A DNA stretch of 64,000 bases from Leuconostoc holzapfelii (GTDB lineage: Bacteria; Bacillota; Bacilli; Lactobacillales; Lactobacillaceae). The stretch spans positions 88,285 to 152,284 of the forward strand of contig NZ_JAAXPO010000006.1 of assembly GCF_012396485.1 (NCBI RefSeq). The letters run 5' to 3'. The notes below the pieces were generated by a model. That model saw only the letters and a program-made list of their open reading frames with translations, was not told the DNA's origin and searched no databases. Positions 53,815 through 60,431 of this stretch are shown here, in pieces (position 1 is the stretch's first letter; every line of letters starts with the position of its first letter). A program made the position numbers and the translations under genes.

Positions 53815-55755
53815 TTAACTCCCTAAATCTTGCATAATTTTTTCAGTCAACACTTCTGCAACTAACCCGACATCTGCCAGAACGGCTTGCGGTGCTGCAC
53901 TAATACCGAAATGATCTAGCCCAAATATCAAGCCATCATCGCCGGCAACAGCCTGCCAGCCAAGTGTTGTGCCTGCTTCTATTATCACATTTTTAGCCGA
54001 ATCTTTGGGGATGATTACGGCTTTTTTTGACTGATCAAGTGATAGAAAGCGTTGCAAATTTGGCATTGAAATCACACGACTTGGTTGTGGGAGTTGTTGA
54101 CTCACAGCAAGGGCTAATTGCACTTCTGACCCAGTAGCAATCAAATTAATGGTAGCGTCTGGTGCTGCGACAATTTGCGCCGCCCCAGCTGTCATAGCCT
54201 GCTGCGCTTGTGCTGGCGTGCCTTGCATACCTAGACTGCCACGACCTAAGATCAATACCGTCGGGGTATCGGTTGACGAAAGTGCTTGGTGCCAAGCTGC
54301 TGCCACCTCTTCAGCTGTCCCTGGTCGCAACACGTTGACCCCAGGAATCAGGCGTAAGCCCATTAACTGCTCGACAGGTTGATGCGTTGGGCCATCTTCA
54401 CCGACTGTGACACTATCATGGGTAAAGACATAAATCACCGGTACCTGCTGCAAAGCGCTCAAGCGAATCGCCGCCTTCATATAATCCGAAAACGCCAAGA
54501 ACGTACTGCCAAACACTTTTGTCCCGCCGTGGAGTGCAATCCCATTCATCACTGCCCCCATACCAAATTCACGGACACCAAAGGCAATGTTGCGACCCGT
54601 GCGATTGCCTGGTGCAAATAACGGTGAGTCGACAAGGGTCGTTTGCGTGGAACTGGCTAGATCTGCTGCCCCACCCCACAATTGTGGCCAAGTTTGCGCC
54701 ACTGCTTGTAATGTGATTTTCCCAATTGTGCGCGCTGCTTGGTGCTGCGCGTTGTCTTGCAGTTTTGGTGGTTGTGCAGTTTGTGCTTGCGTCCAGGCAA
54801 GATAAGTCTGTAACTCAGCCGTGCTGGGCGTTGGTTGTTCAGCCAGACGTTGCGCAATATGATCTCGCATTTGATCCATCAACGCCGCATCTAGACTGAA
54901 TTCAGGTTGCATTGTGACAGCTAAGTCATCAGCCAATGCCTGCAGTTGCGCCGGTGTCAGCGGTGTCCCATGAGCTTGATGTGTCCCAGCATAAGGTCCT
55001 GAATCACCAATGGTTGTCCGCACCGCAATCAACGTGGGTTCCGGTGACAACTTGGCATTTTCAATGGCATCATGAATGGCAGCCAGATCATTGCCATCGG
55101 TAATGCGTCGTACATCCCAACCATAACTGGCAAAACGGGCCACGTTGTCTGCTGTATCGGCGCGCGCCCGCTGCCCATCTAAACTCACCTGATTGTCATC
55201 GTATAACACAATCAGCTTTGCCAACCCTTGTTGTCCAGCTAGCGTTGCAACTTCATGACTGATGCCTTCCATCAAGTCGCCATCCCCCACTAGTGCATAA
55301 GTGAAGTGATCAATCACCGTTGGAAATTGCGCATGGAGTTTGGCTTCTGCCATCGCCATGCCCACCGCCATACCAAGTCCTTGGCCCAGTGGGCCAGTCG
55401 TCGCATCCACGCCGGGCGTTACCCCCACTTCGGGATGACCGGGCGTTTTTGAATGCGGTTGGCGAAACGCAGCTAAATCAGCCGCCGACAACGCAAAACC
55501 TGCGGCATGCAACGTCGCATATAACAAGGCTGATCCATGTCCTGCAGATAATACAAACCGATCACGATTGCTGGCGTTAGGTTGCGTCGGATCTATAACC
55601 AATTGGTTGGCATACAATTCATAAAGCATTGGTGCTGCACCCAACGCAATCCCTGGATGTCCTGACCCCGCTTTGGTTATCATTTGGTTGGCGAGGCGTC
55701 GTAATTGATTAATTGTCTGTGTGGCAATATCAGGTTTTATTAATGTTTCACTCAT
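53815..55755 (-). CDS. tkt: Transketolase
   Basis: A thiamine-diphosphate enzyme interconverting sugar phosphates and supplying erythrose-4-phosphate. 646 residues: ITKAGSGHPGIALGAAPMLYELY, PGHPEVGVTPGVDATTGPLGQGLGMAVGMAMAEA, the ThDP motif LVGDGDLMEGISHEVA...DDNQVSLDG, and FGVREFGMGAVMNGIALHGG, THDSVTVGEDGPTHQPVEQL. It is the first structural gene of the aro operon, directly behind the attenuator, so it is probably dedicated to aromatic synthesis. Whether another tkt copy serves pentose metabolism cannot be told from this window. Confidence 0.96.
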   Translation of the reverse strand: MSETLIKPDIATQTINQLRRLANQMITKAGSGHPGIALGAAPMLYELYANQLVIDPTQPNASNRDRFVLSAGHGSALLYATLHAAGFALSAADLAAFRQPHSKTPGHPEVGVTPGVDATTGPLGQGLGMAVGMAMAEAKLHAQFPTVIDHFTYALVGDGDLMEGISHEVATLAGQQGLAKLIVLYDDNQVSLDGQRARADTADNVARFASYGWDVRRITDGNDLAAIHDAIENAKLSPEPTLIAVRTTIGDSGPYAGTHQAHGTPLTPAQLQALADDLAVTMQPEFSLDAALMDQMRDHIAQRLAEQPTPSTAELQTYLAWTQAQTAQPPKLQDNAQHQAARTIGKITLQAVAQTWPQLWGGAADLASSTQTTLVDSPLFAPGNRTGRNIAFGVREFGMGAVMNGIALHGGTKVFGSTFLAFSDYMKAAIRLSALQQVPVIYVFTHDSVTVGEDGPTHQPVEQLMGLRLIPGVNVLRPGTAEEVAAAWHQALSSTDTPTVLILGRGSLGMQGTPAQAQQAMTAGAAQIVAAPDATINLIATGSEVQLALAVSQQLPQPSRVISMPNLQRFLSLDQSKKAVIIPKDSAKNVIIEAGTTLGWQAVAGDDGLIFGLDHFGISAAPQAVLADVGLVAEVLTEKIMQDLGS

Positions 55756-55768
55756 TATTTTCCCTCAT

Positions 55769-55807
55769 AAAAAAATCGTGCTCGGGGTGTAACACCCGGC
55801 ACGATTT
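55769..55807 (-). terminator. Second leader terminator, directly before tkt
   Basis: AAATCGTGC pairs with GCACGATTT, extended inside by CGGGGTG/CACCCG around a TAA loop, and followed by U7. The U-run ends only a few bases before the tkt ribosome site (GAGGG). Confidence 0.88.
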
Positions 55808-55829
55808 ACCACAACAGTTTGACTGTTAA

Positions 55830-55867
55830 AATAAAAAGCCACTAAGTGTTACATTCCACTTAGTGAC
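55830..55867 (-). terminator. Attenuator terminator of the aro operon
   Basis: mRNA arms GUCACUAAGUG and CACUUAGUGGC pair over 11 bp (one G-U), loop of 8 bases, then UUUUUAUUUU. The 5' arm CUAAGUG is also complementary to CACUUAG in the 3' arm of the preceding hairpin, so the two folds exclude each other. Confidence 0.85.
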
Positions 55868-55869
55868 CC

Positions 55870-55975
55870 AACCTTGAAAAACTTCTGGCCGCTAAGTGCG
55901 TCGATGACCGACGCACTTAACATGCGACGGTGCTACATAAACCAGAAGTAGTAATAACTATTGTTTTTCAAGATT
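55870..55975 (-). promoter_or_regulatory. Attenuation folding region of the aro leader
   Basis: Three elements. An 11-bp hairpin TAAGTGCGTCG/CGACGCACTTA (55893-55919). A long helix in which the peptide-coding segment AATCTTGAAAAAC (55975-55963) pairs with GTTTTTCAAGGTT just before the terminator, extended by TTCTGG with CCAGAA. In that helix the Tyr codons are bulged out. A 7-bp alternative pairing with the terminator arm. A ribosome on the Tyr-Phe-Trp codons would block the long helix. Confidence 0.7.
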
Positions 55976-55986
55976 GTTTTGTTCAT
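55933..55986 (-). CDS. Aromatic leader peptide MNKTILKNNSYYYFWFM
   Basis: A 17-codon ORF that starts about 23 bases after the predicted transcription start of the aro operon. Codons 11-16 read TAT TAC TAC TTC TGG TTT (Tyr-Tyr-Tyr-Phe-Trp-Phe), then ATG and TAG. All three end products of the operon are sensed in six neighbouring codons, as expected for a leader peptide in ribosome-mediated attenuation. The ribosome site is modest (ACGAG, about eight bases before the ATG). The run of rare aromatic residues at exactly this place is very unlikely by chance. The role is inferred from layout. Confidence 0.85.
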   Translation of the reverse strand: MNKTILKNNSYYYFWFM

Positions 55987-56015
55987 GATTTTTCTCGTTC
56001 TTATTTGATAATCTT

Positions 56016-56044
56016 ACTATAACGTTGAAAATGAAAATTGTCAA
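56016..56044 (-). promoter_or_regulatory. Promoter of the aro operon
   Basis: On the minus strand a perfect TTGACA (56044-56039), 17 bases and TATAGT (56021-56016). Start predicted near 56009, giving a leader of about 250 bases before tkt. Confidence 0.8.
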
Positions 56045-56068
56045 CACTAAATTAAAAATGTGTGATAA

Positions 56069-56614
56069 TTATTTAATGTATTTACGAATTGTCTGGTACA
56101 CGACAGCGACCACATAAACGCCGATAACGCGATCAAGGTAATCTGTCCCGACCTGAACCAACAAGACTGCCCCCACTTCATTCATGCCAAAACCATGAAG
56201 GACTTGTACCAACATGCTTGAGCCAGAAGATGTAATACCGTGGAATAAAATAACCGTAATCATTGTGCTCACAACTGTAGCAGGTAATGAAATGACGAAT
56301 GCCAGCCACCAAATATTCTTGACATCGGTGGCTTTAAACCTTTTATACACCAAACCTGCGACAATGGCTGTGGTAATTTGACTCGGCATATAATAAATCG
56401 AGAATAAATCCCCGGTGGTGCCATTAATTAAGGCTGTCAACACCCCCGTGATAACCCCGCCAATTGGCCCAAAGAACGCACTGCCTAACAATGTCCCAAT
56501 CGTATCAAGATAAATTGGCAGACGTGTATAAAGGGCCAAATGGCCACCCACAATGTTAATCACAATAAAAAGCGCAATTAGTGCAATTTTTTGTGCGGAA
56601 AACTGTTTTGTCAT
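56069..56614 (-). CDS. ECF transporter S component, substrate unassigned
   Basis: A 181-residue membrane protein with five to six spans, the size of substrate-binding S components of energy-coupling-factor vitamin/nucleoside importers. The motif LPIYLDTIGTLLGSAFFGPIGGVITGVLTALINGTTGD is typical of one S-component group, and the first helix has a small-residue pattern. It needs the shared EcfA/A'/T module, not in this window. It overlaps the nucleoside hydrolase gene by 4 bases, so the two act together: uptake of a nucleoside-like compound and release of its base. It ends about 25 bases before the aro promoter. Confidence 0.85.
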   Translation of the reverse strand: MTKQFSAQKIALIALFIVINIVGGHLALYTRLPIYLDTIGTLLGSAFFGPIGGVITGVLTALINGTTGDLFSIYYMPSQITTAIVAGLVYKRFKATDVKNIWWLAFVISLPATVVSTMITVILFHGITSSGSSMLVQVLHGFGMNEVGAVLLVQVGTDYLDRVIGVYVVAVVYQTIRKYIK

Positions 56615-57606
56615 GATAATCGCTCCAAGTCTGTCGCGATGTTATCAAGTTCTTTTTCAATTGTTGTCACATCGCGTGTTAATAAACCACCCACAATATA
56701 GGCCATGGCCCGTTTTGCGTCAATTTGCTGTAAAATTTTGGCATTGGCTGGACGTTGCCAAAAATCAGCCCCGTCCACAATACTTTGACCCAAGGCAATC
56801 CCTGACGTGACCACCGTCACATATTTTTCGATGGTGCTTGCCAATTCGGGATACAAGGCGTAGACAATGACCAACGGATCATTGATCACGGCCCCCAAGA
56901 CATGTTCTTGGGCCCAATGGAAATCAAAGTAAAACGGCAAAATCTGTTCAATTAAGGCTGACTTATCGGCAGCCAAATAATGCATCATTTGCAAAATATT
57001 GGGCGTCATGACAATTTTACGCGTCACGTCCAGTGGTACCAATTCAATCAGCAATGGACTGTTTTGGAACACATAATCGGCCGCATCGGGATCGACCCAA
57101 AAGTTGTATTCAGCCACCGGTGACGTGTTGCCATTTGTCTGATAGGCGCCGCCCATCACAATTAAACGCGACACGTGTGACCAAAGTTCTGGTTGCGTTT
57201 TGAGCGATTGGGCAACATTGGTTAATGGCCCTAACGCCATAAACCAAACATCCTGATGCGCTGATAATAAGGCTTCATACCCTGCTTGTGCATCTAATGG
57301 CGACGCACTGGCTTCGGTCACGGGTGGCAAATGGCTTTCACCCATACCATCCATCCCATGGGTATCTTGGGCGCTGACATAGTCATGCACCCATGGCTTC
57401 GTCGCCCCAGCAAAGACTGGGATATCTAACCGATCGACTTCACGCAAGACTTTTAACGCATTGGCGACGCCAATCTCTGTGGGGACGTTACCGGCAACAA
57501 TTGAAATCCCAATGACCTCAATCATTGGTGATTGCAACGCGACCAGTAATGCGAGGCTATCATCAATACCGGGATCGGCATCGATAATCACTTGATGTTT
57601 TTGCAT
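56611..57606 (-). CDS. Nucleoside hydrolase
   Basis: Cleaves the N-glycosidic bond of ribonucleosides. 331 residues with the calcium-site motif DADPGIDDSLALL at the N-terminus, DTHGMDGMGE, WFMALGPLTNVA, VMGGAYQTNGNTSPVAEYNFWVDPDAA and NDPLVIVYAL. Specificity (uridine, inosine or modified nucleosides such as queuosine) cannot be set from sequence. Pairing with an S component fits salvage of an external nucleoside. The start has GTAGGAGAGATA before the ATG. Confidence 0.93.
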   Translation of the reverse strand: MQKHQVIIDADPGIDDSLALLVALQSPMIEVIGISIVAGNVPTEIGVANALKVLREVDRLDIPVFAGATKPWVHDYVSAQDTHGMDGMGESHLPPVTEASASPLDAQAGYEALLSAHQDVWFMALGPLTNVAQSLKTQPELWSHVSRLIVMGGAYQTNGNTSPVAEYNFWVDPDAADYVFQNSPLLIELVPLDVTRKIVMTPNILQMMHYLAADKSALIEQILPFYFDFHWAQEHVLGAVINDPLVIVYALYPELASTIEKYVTVVTSGIALGQSIVDGADFWQRPANAKILQQIDAKRAMAYIVGGLLTRDVTTIEKELDNIATDLERLS

Positions 57607-57630
57607 TATCTCTCCTACCTTTCAAGGGTT

Positions 57631-57666
57631 CTTGGTTTTTTATCCTGGGCAAGTTTTCTGCCGAGG
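57631..57666 (-). promoter_or_regulatory. Possible small pseudoknot in the nucleoside hydrolase leader
   Basis: mRNA arms CCTCGG (57666-57661) and CCCAGG (57649-57644) can pair with one mismatch. CTTG at the end of the loop can pair with CAAG after the A-rich linker ATAAAAAAC. This is the H-type layout of preQ1-I aptamers, but the conserved UUC-type loop is not clear. Tentative. Confidence 0.25.
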
Positions 57667-57710
57667 TTTTCACTATTTTTGTATATCGCTCATAATAAGC
57701 AACGAATACT

Positions 57711-57739
57711 ATTATATCAGTGTTTTCATGGTTTTCAAA
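57711..57739 (-). promoter_or_regulatory. Promoter of the nucleoside hydrolase operon
   Basis: On the minus strand TTTGAA (57739-57734), 17 bases, TATAAT (57716-57711). The implied leader is about 97 bases, long enough for an RNA switch. Confidence 0.6.
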
Positions 57740-57782
57740 CAACAAACAAAATCACGATGTTTAATAATGTTTCACAACAAAG

Positions 57783-57803
57783 GGCTACAAAAAGGCTACA
57801 AAT
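57783..57803 (+). repeat. Tandem direct repeat GGCTACAAA
   Basis: GGCTACAAA occurs twice, 12 bases apart start to start. It lies at the boundary between host genes and the prophage side. Such spaced repeats can be integrase arm-binding sites, but this is only suggestive. Confidence 0.35.
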
Positions 57804-57813
57804 TAAGGCAATA

Positions 57814-57855
57814 AAAAACACCCAACCAGGTATTCCAGTTAGGCGGGTTTTAAAT
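57814..57855 (-). terminator. Terminator after the csbD gene
   Basis: An imperfect stem with AACCC / GGGTG bases and several G-U pairs, followed by U6 on the minus strand. Confidence 0.6.
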
Positions 57856-58073
57856 TACTTATCAATTTCTTTCTTGCTGTCTTCTTTGTAGTCGTCCAGA
57901 GTATCTTTGACGGCTTCCTTTACATCAGAGAATGTTTCCTTTACTTTTCCAAGAACACCTTGAGCCTTACCTTCTGCCTCACGTGTCTGGTCCCCAGTAA
58001 CTTTGCCTTCTACTTCTTTTGCCTTACCAGCAACTTGGTCTTTGGCGCTATCAAACTTTTCTTCGACTGACAT
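57855..58073 (-). CDS. CsbD family stress-related protein
   Basis: A 72-residue, highly charged, all-helical hydrophilic protein of the CsbD family: VEEKFDSAKDQVAGKAKEVE followed by GKVTGDQTREAEGKAQG and a long acidic helix. Family members are abundant stress proteins of unknown action. The start has AAGGAGATC upstream, with an extended -10 (TGGTATCAT) further up. It lies between host genes and the prophage lysis genes, and could be host DNA or prophage cargo. Confidence 0.88.
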   Translation of the reverse strand: MSVEEKFDSAKDQVAGKAKEVEGKVTGDQTREAEGKAQGVLGKVKETFSDVKEAVKDTLDDYKEDSKKEIDK

Positions 58074-58156
58074 AATAATGATCTCCTTAGATTTTTATTT
58101 GATGTTACAAGCTTATGATACCACTGTTTGTTAAATAGCGCAGAGTATAAACACAC

Positions 58157-58198
58157 AAAAAAGACCCAACCAGAAATTAATTTAGTCGGGTCTTTTAG
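58157..58198. terminator. Terminator at the prophage lysis end
   Basis: AAAAGACCC pairs with GGGTCTTTT around a 20-base partly paired loop, with an A run giving a U-tail to the minus-strand lysis transcript. Confidence 0.8.
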
Positions 58199-58207
58199 TC
58201 TATTCAG

Positions 58208-59158
58208 TTATAACTTAATGAAAGCATCAGCATTAAACCAAATCATGCCGTATTGTCCAAACTTGATTCCGACCGCGTTGCTTGCATTGTCGTATTCATC
58301 AATCGCGCCTTGATTGTTTGCACTGTTGAAACGAACCAAATCGCCAACTTGAGTATTTGCATAATTGCCTCGCGTGACGTTATCGACAATATCCAAAGGG
58401 ATACCATTGTTCGTCCATGAGAAGTCGCGTCCACCTGCCAAGTTGTAATTAATCATTTGCCAGATACCGTTGATTTGCTGAATTTCATCGACGCGGAATG
58501 TACTAAATAATATGAACTTATTACCAGCATTCTTAAACACTTGGATTGCTGACGTATCTGCCTCGGGTTGCACCTGTGGCGTTGCTGTCGGTACCACAAT
58601 AGGCGTGCTATCGTCTCCAATACCGTTAACGATGTCCGCATTCAACTTTTCACTCGATACACCCCACTTCGCTAAGAATGCAATCGGGTCTGTATGGTCC
58701 GAACCATGGCCAGTTGCACTCGCATAGTTGTGAGTTTTTGTGCCTGACGTGTTCTGGTCATCAATCGTACTACCAGCGCCCGCCTCTTTTGCAAGTTGAC
58801 GGGCCAACCAAATATAAGCCGGATAAGCCTTGTTGAAGTCGTCTTGTGATTGAATAGACCCCTCGGCAAACTCAATAGATGAATGGCCGTCCCAGTTCCA
58901 ATCGCCTCCTACGTCCCAAGCACCACCATTCGTGTTCATGACTTGTCGAATATCCACTTCACCATTTGTGATACCAACTAAGTGTGTGTAGTTGGCTTCG
59001 TTATAATGGCCCGCTAAATAGTCGCGTTCGTTTTGTACACTTGCACGAGGGTTACCTGTTGAATGCAAATGTACCTGTGAGAACGGCGGTACTAGACCGC
59101 TATTGCTCTTCACATAATTAAATGGGACAACAATATCTTGTTTAATTGTATATGCCAT
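58208..59158 (-). CDS. Phage endolysin, N-acetylmuramoyl-L-alanine amidase
   Basis: The lysis enzyme of the prophage, 316 residues. The N-terminal half (about 1-165) fits an Amidase_2 domain: VHLHSTGNP (His32) is the first zinc ligand, and TGHGSDHTDP (His155/Asp157 region) gives the later ones. A Pro/Thr linker (185-200) leads to a C-terminal cell-wall-binding module (about 205-316) with an SH3-like pattern (IQVFKNAGNKFILFSTFRVDEI...). No signal peptide, so it needs the adjacent holins for release. Confidence 0.87.
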   Translation of the reverse strand: MAYTIKQDIVVPFNYVKSNSGLVPPFSQVHLHSTGNPRASVQNERDYLAGHYNEANYTHLVGITNGEVDIRQVMNTNGGAWDVGGDWNWDGHSSIEFAEGSIQSQDDFNKAYPAYIWLARQLAKEAGAGSTIDDQNTSGTKTHNYASATGHGSDHTDPIAFLAKWGVSSEKLNADIVNGIGDDSTPIVVPTATPQVQPEADTSAIQVFKNAGNKFILFSTFRVDEIQQINGIWQMINYNLAGGRDFSWTNNGIPLDIVDNVTRGNYANTQVGDLVRFNSANNQGAIDEYDNASNAVGIKFGQYGMIWFNADAFIKL

Positions 59159-59171
59159 AATAGCCTCCTAA

Positions 59172-59591
59172 TTAAGCCGTAGGCGCTTGTGCTGTTTCAG
59201 GTGCGTTAGACACCACCGCCTCTGCTTTCGCGAGTTCTTCAGCACTCACAAGTGGCTTCACTGCACCTAATGCGCCGTTAGCCTTTTCATGTGCATAAGC
59301 CGTTTTGATATACGACAAAATCTGCGCTTCCGTGAAGTTATCGCCGATTTTATTTTCATCAAGTCGTGCCTTTAATTCGGCAGCGGCTGCTTGCTGTTGC
59401 ACTGCTCCATTGCCTAAGAATGCTTGTGCGGTCAAGACGGCTTGGCTTGCAAACTCAAGCGCTTTCTTGATATTCTCATTCTTTTCGGTAGAGGCTTTAA
59501 AATTCAAAAACTTTGACAGTCCGAATCCGCCTCCTGCTGCAACAAAAACTGCTACTGCTGTGTTCGCTAACTTTAAAATTTCATTCAACAT
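59172..59591 (-). CDS. Phage holin, LLH-type
   Basis: A 139-residue protein with one N-terminal membrane segment (about 8-27, AVAVFVAAGGGFGLSKFL), then a soluble helical domain and an Ala-rich tail. This matches the phage_holin LLH class. It lies 13 bases before the endolysin gene and directly after a second holin-type gene. Holins form the membrane lesion for lysis timing. Confidence 0.8.
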   Translation of the reverse strand: MLNEILKLANTAVAVFVAAGGGFGLSKFLNFKASTEKNENIKKALEFASQAVLTAQAFLGNGAVQQQAAAAELKARLDENKIGDNFTEAQILSYIKTAYAHEKANGALGAVKPLVSAEELAKAEAVVSNAPETAQAPTA

Positions 59592-60052
59592 TATTTTTCC
59601 TCTGCTTTCTTTGCTGCATTTGGTTCTGAATCAATCTTTTTAAGCTTCACGTGGTACTCGTCTTCAACCCATTTAACGGCCCAGTTTGGAATATCAATGC
59701 CTGCTAATTGCATGTTGGCATATATTGATTTCAACATGTAGTTCCCAATAATTAAGGTAACTGCAAATGAGATGGCATCAAATATGAATGGTTGAAAAGT
59801 AAAGTCTCTGCCACCTAAATGTGTTGGGACATAAGAAATTAAAATGGTAAAAGCCCAAATGACTATTGGCATGAGCGCTAATGGAATTGAGGTGACTAAT
59901 CCTCCAAGACCACCACCGGAAGTCCTCGCTACACCATTTCTTTTTCGCCACAATGAACCCAGAAAAGTATCAAAAAATACCAAAATAAAAAGGACAGCCG
60001 TTTCGGTTGCCCCGTTTAGGTTTGCAAATAGATAATTCAAAATATCCGTCAT
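59591..60052 (-). CDS. Phage holin family protein (holin_4-like)
   Basis: A 153-residue protein with about three to four membrane segments: FILVFFDTFLGSLWRKRNGVARTSGGGLGGL is characteristic of the phage holin/toxin-secretion holin group, whose core has D-x(2)-L-G followed by a charged S/T-GG. The tail is Lys/Glu-rich. It shares one base with the LLH holin gene. Confidence 0.82.
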   Translation of the reverse strand: MTDILNYLFANLNGATETAVLFILVFFDTFLGSLWRKRNGVARTSGGGLGGLVTSIPLALMPIVIWAFTILISYVPTHLGGRDFTFQPFIFDAISFAVTLIIGNYMLKSIYANMQLAGIDIPNWAVKWVEDEYHVKLKKIDSEPNAAKKAEEK

Positions 60053-60270
60053 GCCGCCACATCCGCAATCAACGCTTGAATTTTCTTCTTAGCCAATGCG
60101 ATCACTTCATCTGGTGTCGAATTAATAGTGACGCCATCATCTGGTGTCACTTGCACATTGCCATTTAATCGGTTTGGGTATGTCCCAGAAGCAAACGAAA
60201 CTGCAAAATATTGAACAGTTAACTTACCATCTACAAATTGTACTTGTGCGTTATCTACGTTAATTGTCAT
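60049..60270 (-). CDS. Small phage protein, unknown function
   Basis: A 73-residue protein: beta-rich VDNAQVQFVDGKLTVQYFAVS, then a C-terminal helix (EVIALAKKKIQALIADV). Similar small genes often lie between tail and lysis genes in phages of lactic acid bacteria. No function can be given. Start has GAGGAG, within the end of the preceding ORF. Confidence 0.65.
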   Translation of the reverse strand: MTINVDNAQVQFVDGKLTVQYFAVSFASGTYPNRLNGNVQVTPDDGVTINSTPDEVIALAKKKIQALIADVAA

Positions 60271-60271
60271 C

Positions 60272-60418
60272 TTATTTCTCCTCTGCCTTTTCGGCTTGTT
60301 CTACTTGCGCTTTTTGTTGGTATTGTTCAATGACGCTTTCTAATTGCGCTTTATCAAACGTAAGTTGTGCGTTCTGTTGCAATAACTTACTGATAATTAC
60401 ATCTTTATTTGGTTGCAT
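60272..60418 (-). CDS. Small phage protein of 48 residues
   Basis: A short ORF, MQPNKDVIISKLLQQ..., helical and rich in Gln/Glu/Lys. GGGAG precedes the ATG; its last codons contain the ribosome site of the next gene, so it is translated in series. It resembles the small XkdX-like proteins found after tail genes, but the match is uncertain. Confidence 0.6.
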   Translation of the reverse strand: MQPNKDVIISKLLQQNAQLTFDKAQLESVIEQYQQKAQVEQAEKAEEK

Positions 60419-60431
60419 AATTTCTCCCTTT

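Noticed and set aside
55756..56009. A T-box riboswitch controlling the aro operon
   Set aside because: The conserved T-box sequence (GGGTGGnACCGCG type) and specifier-loop layout are not visible. GGTTGGGTCACT is only a weak partial likeness, whereas the leader ORF and attenuator hairpins explain the region better.
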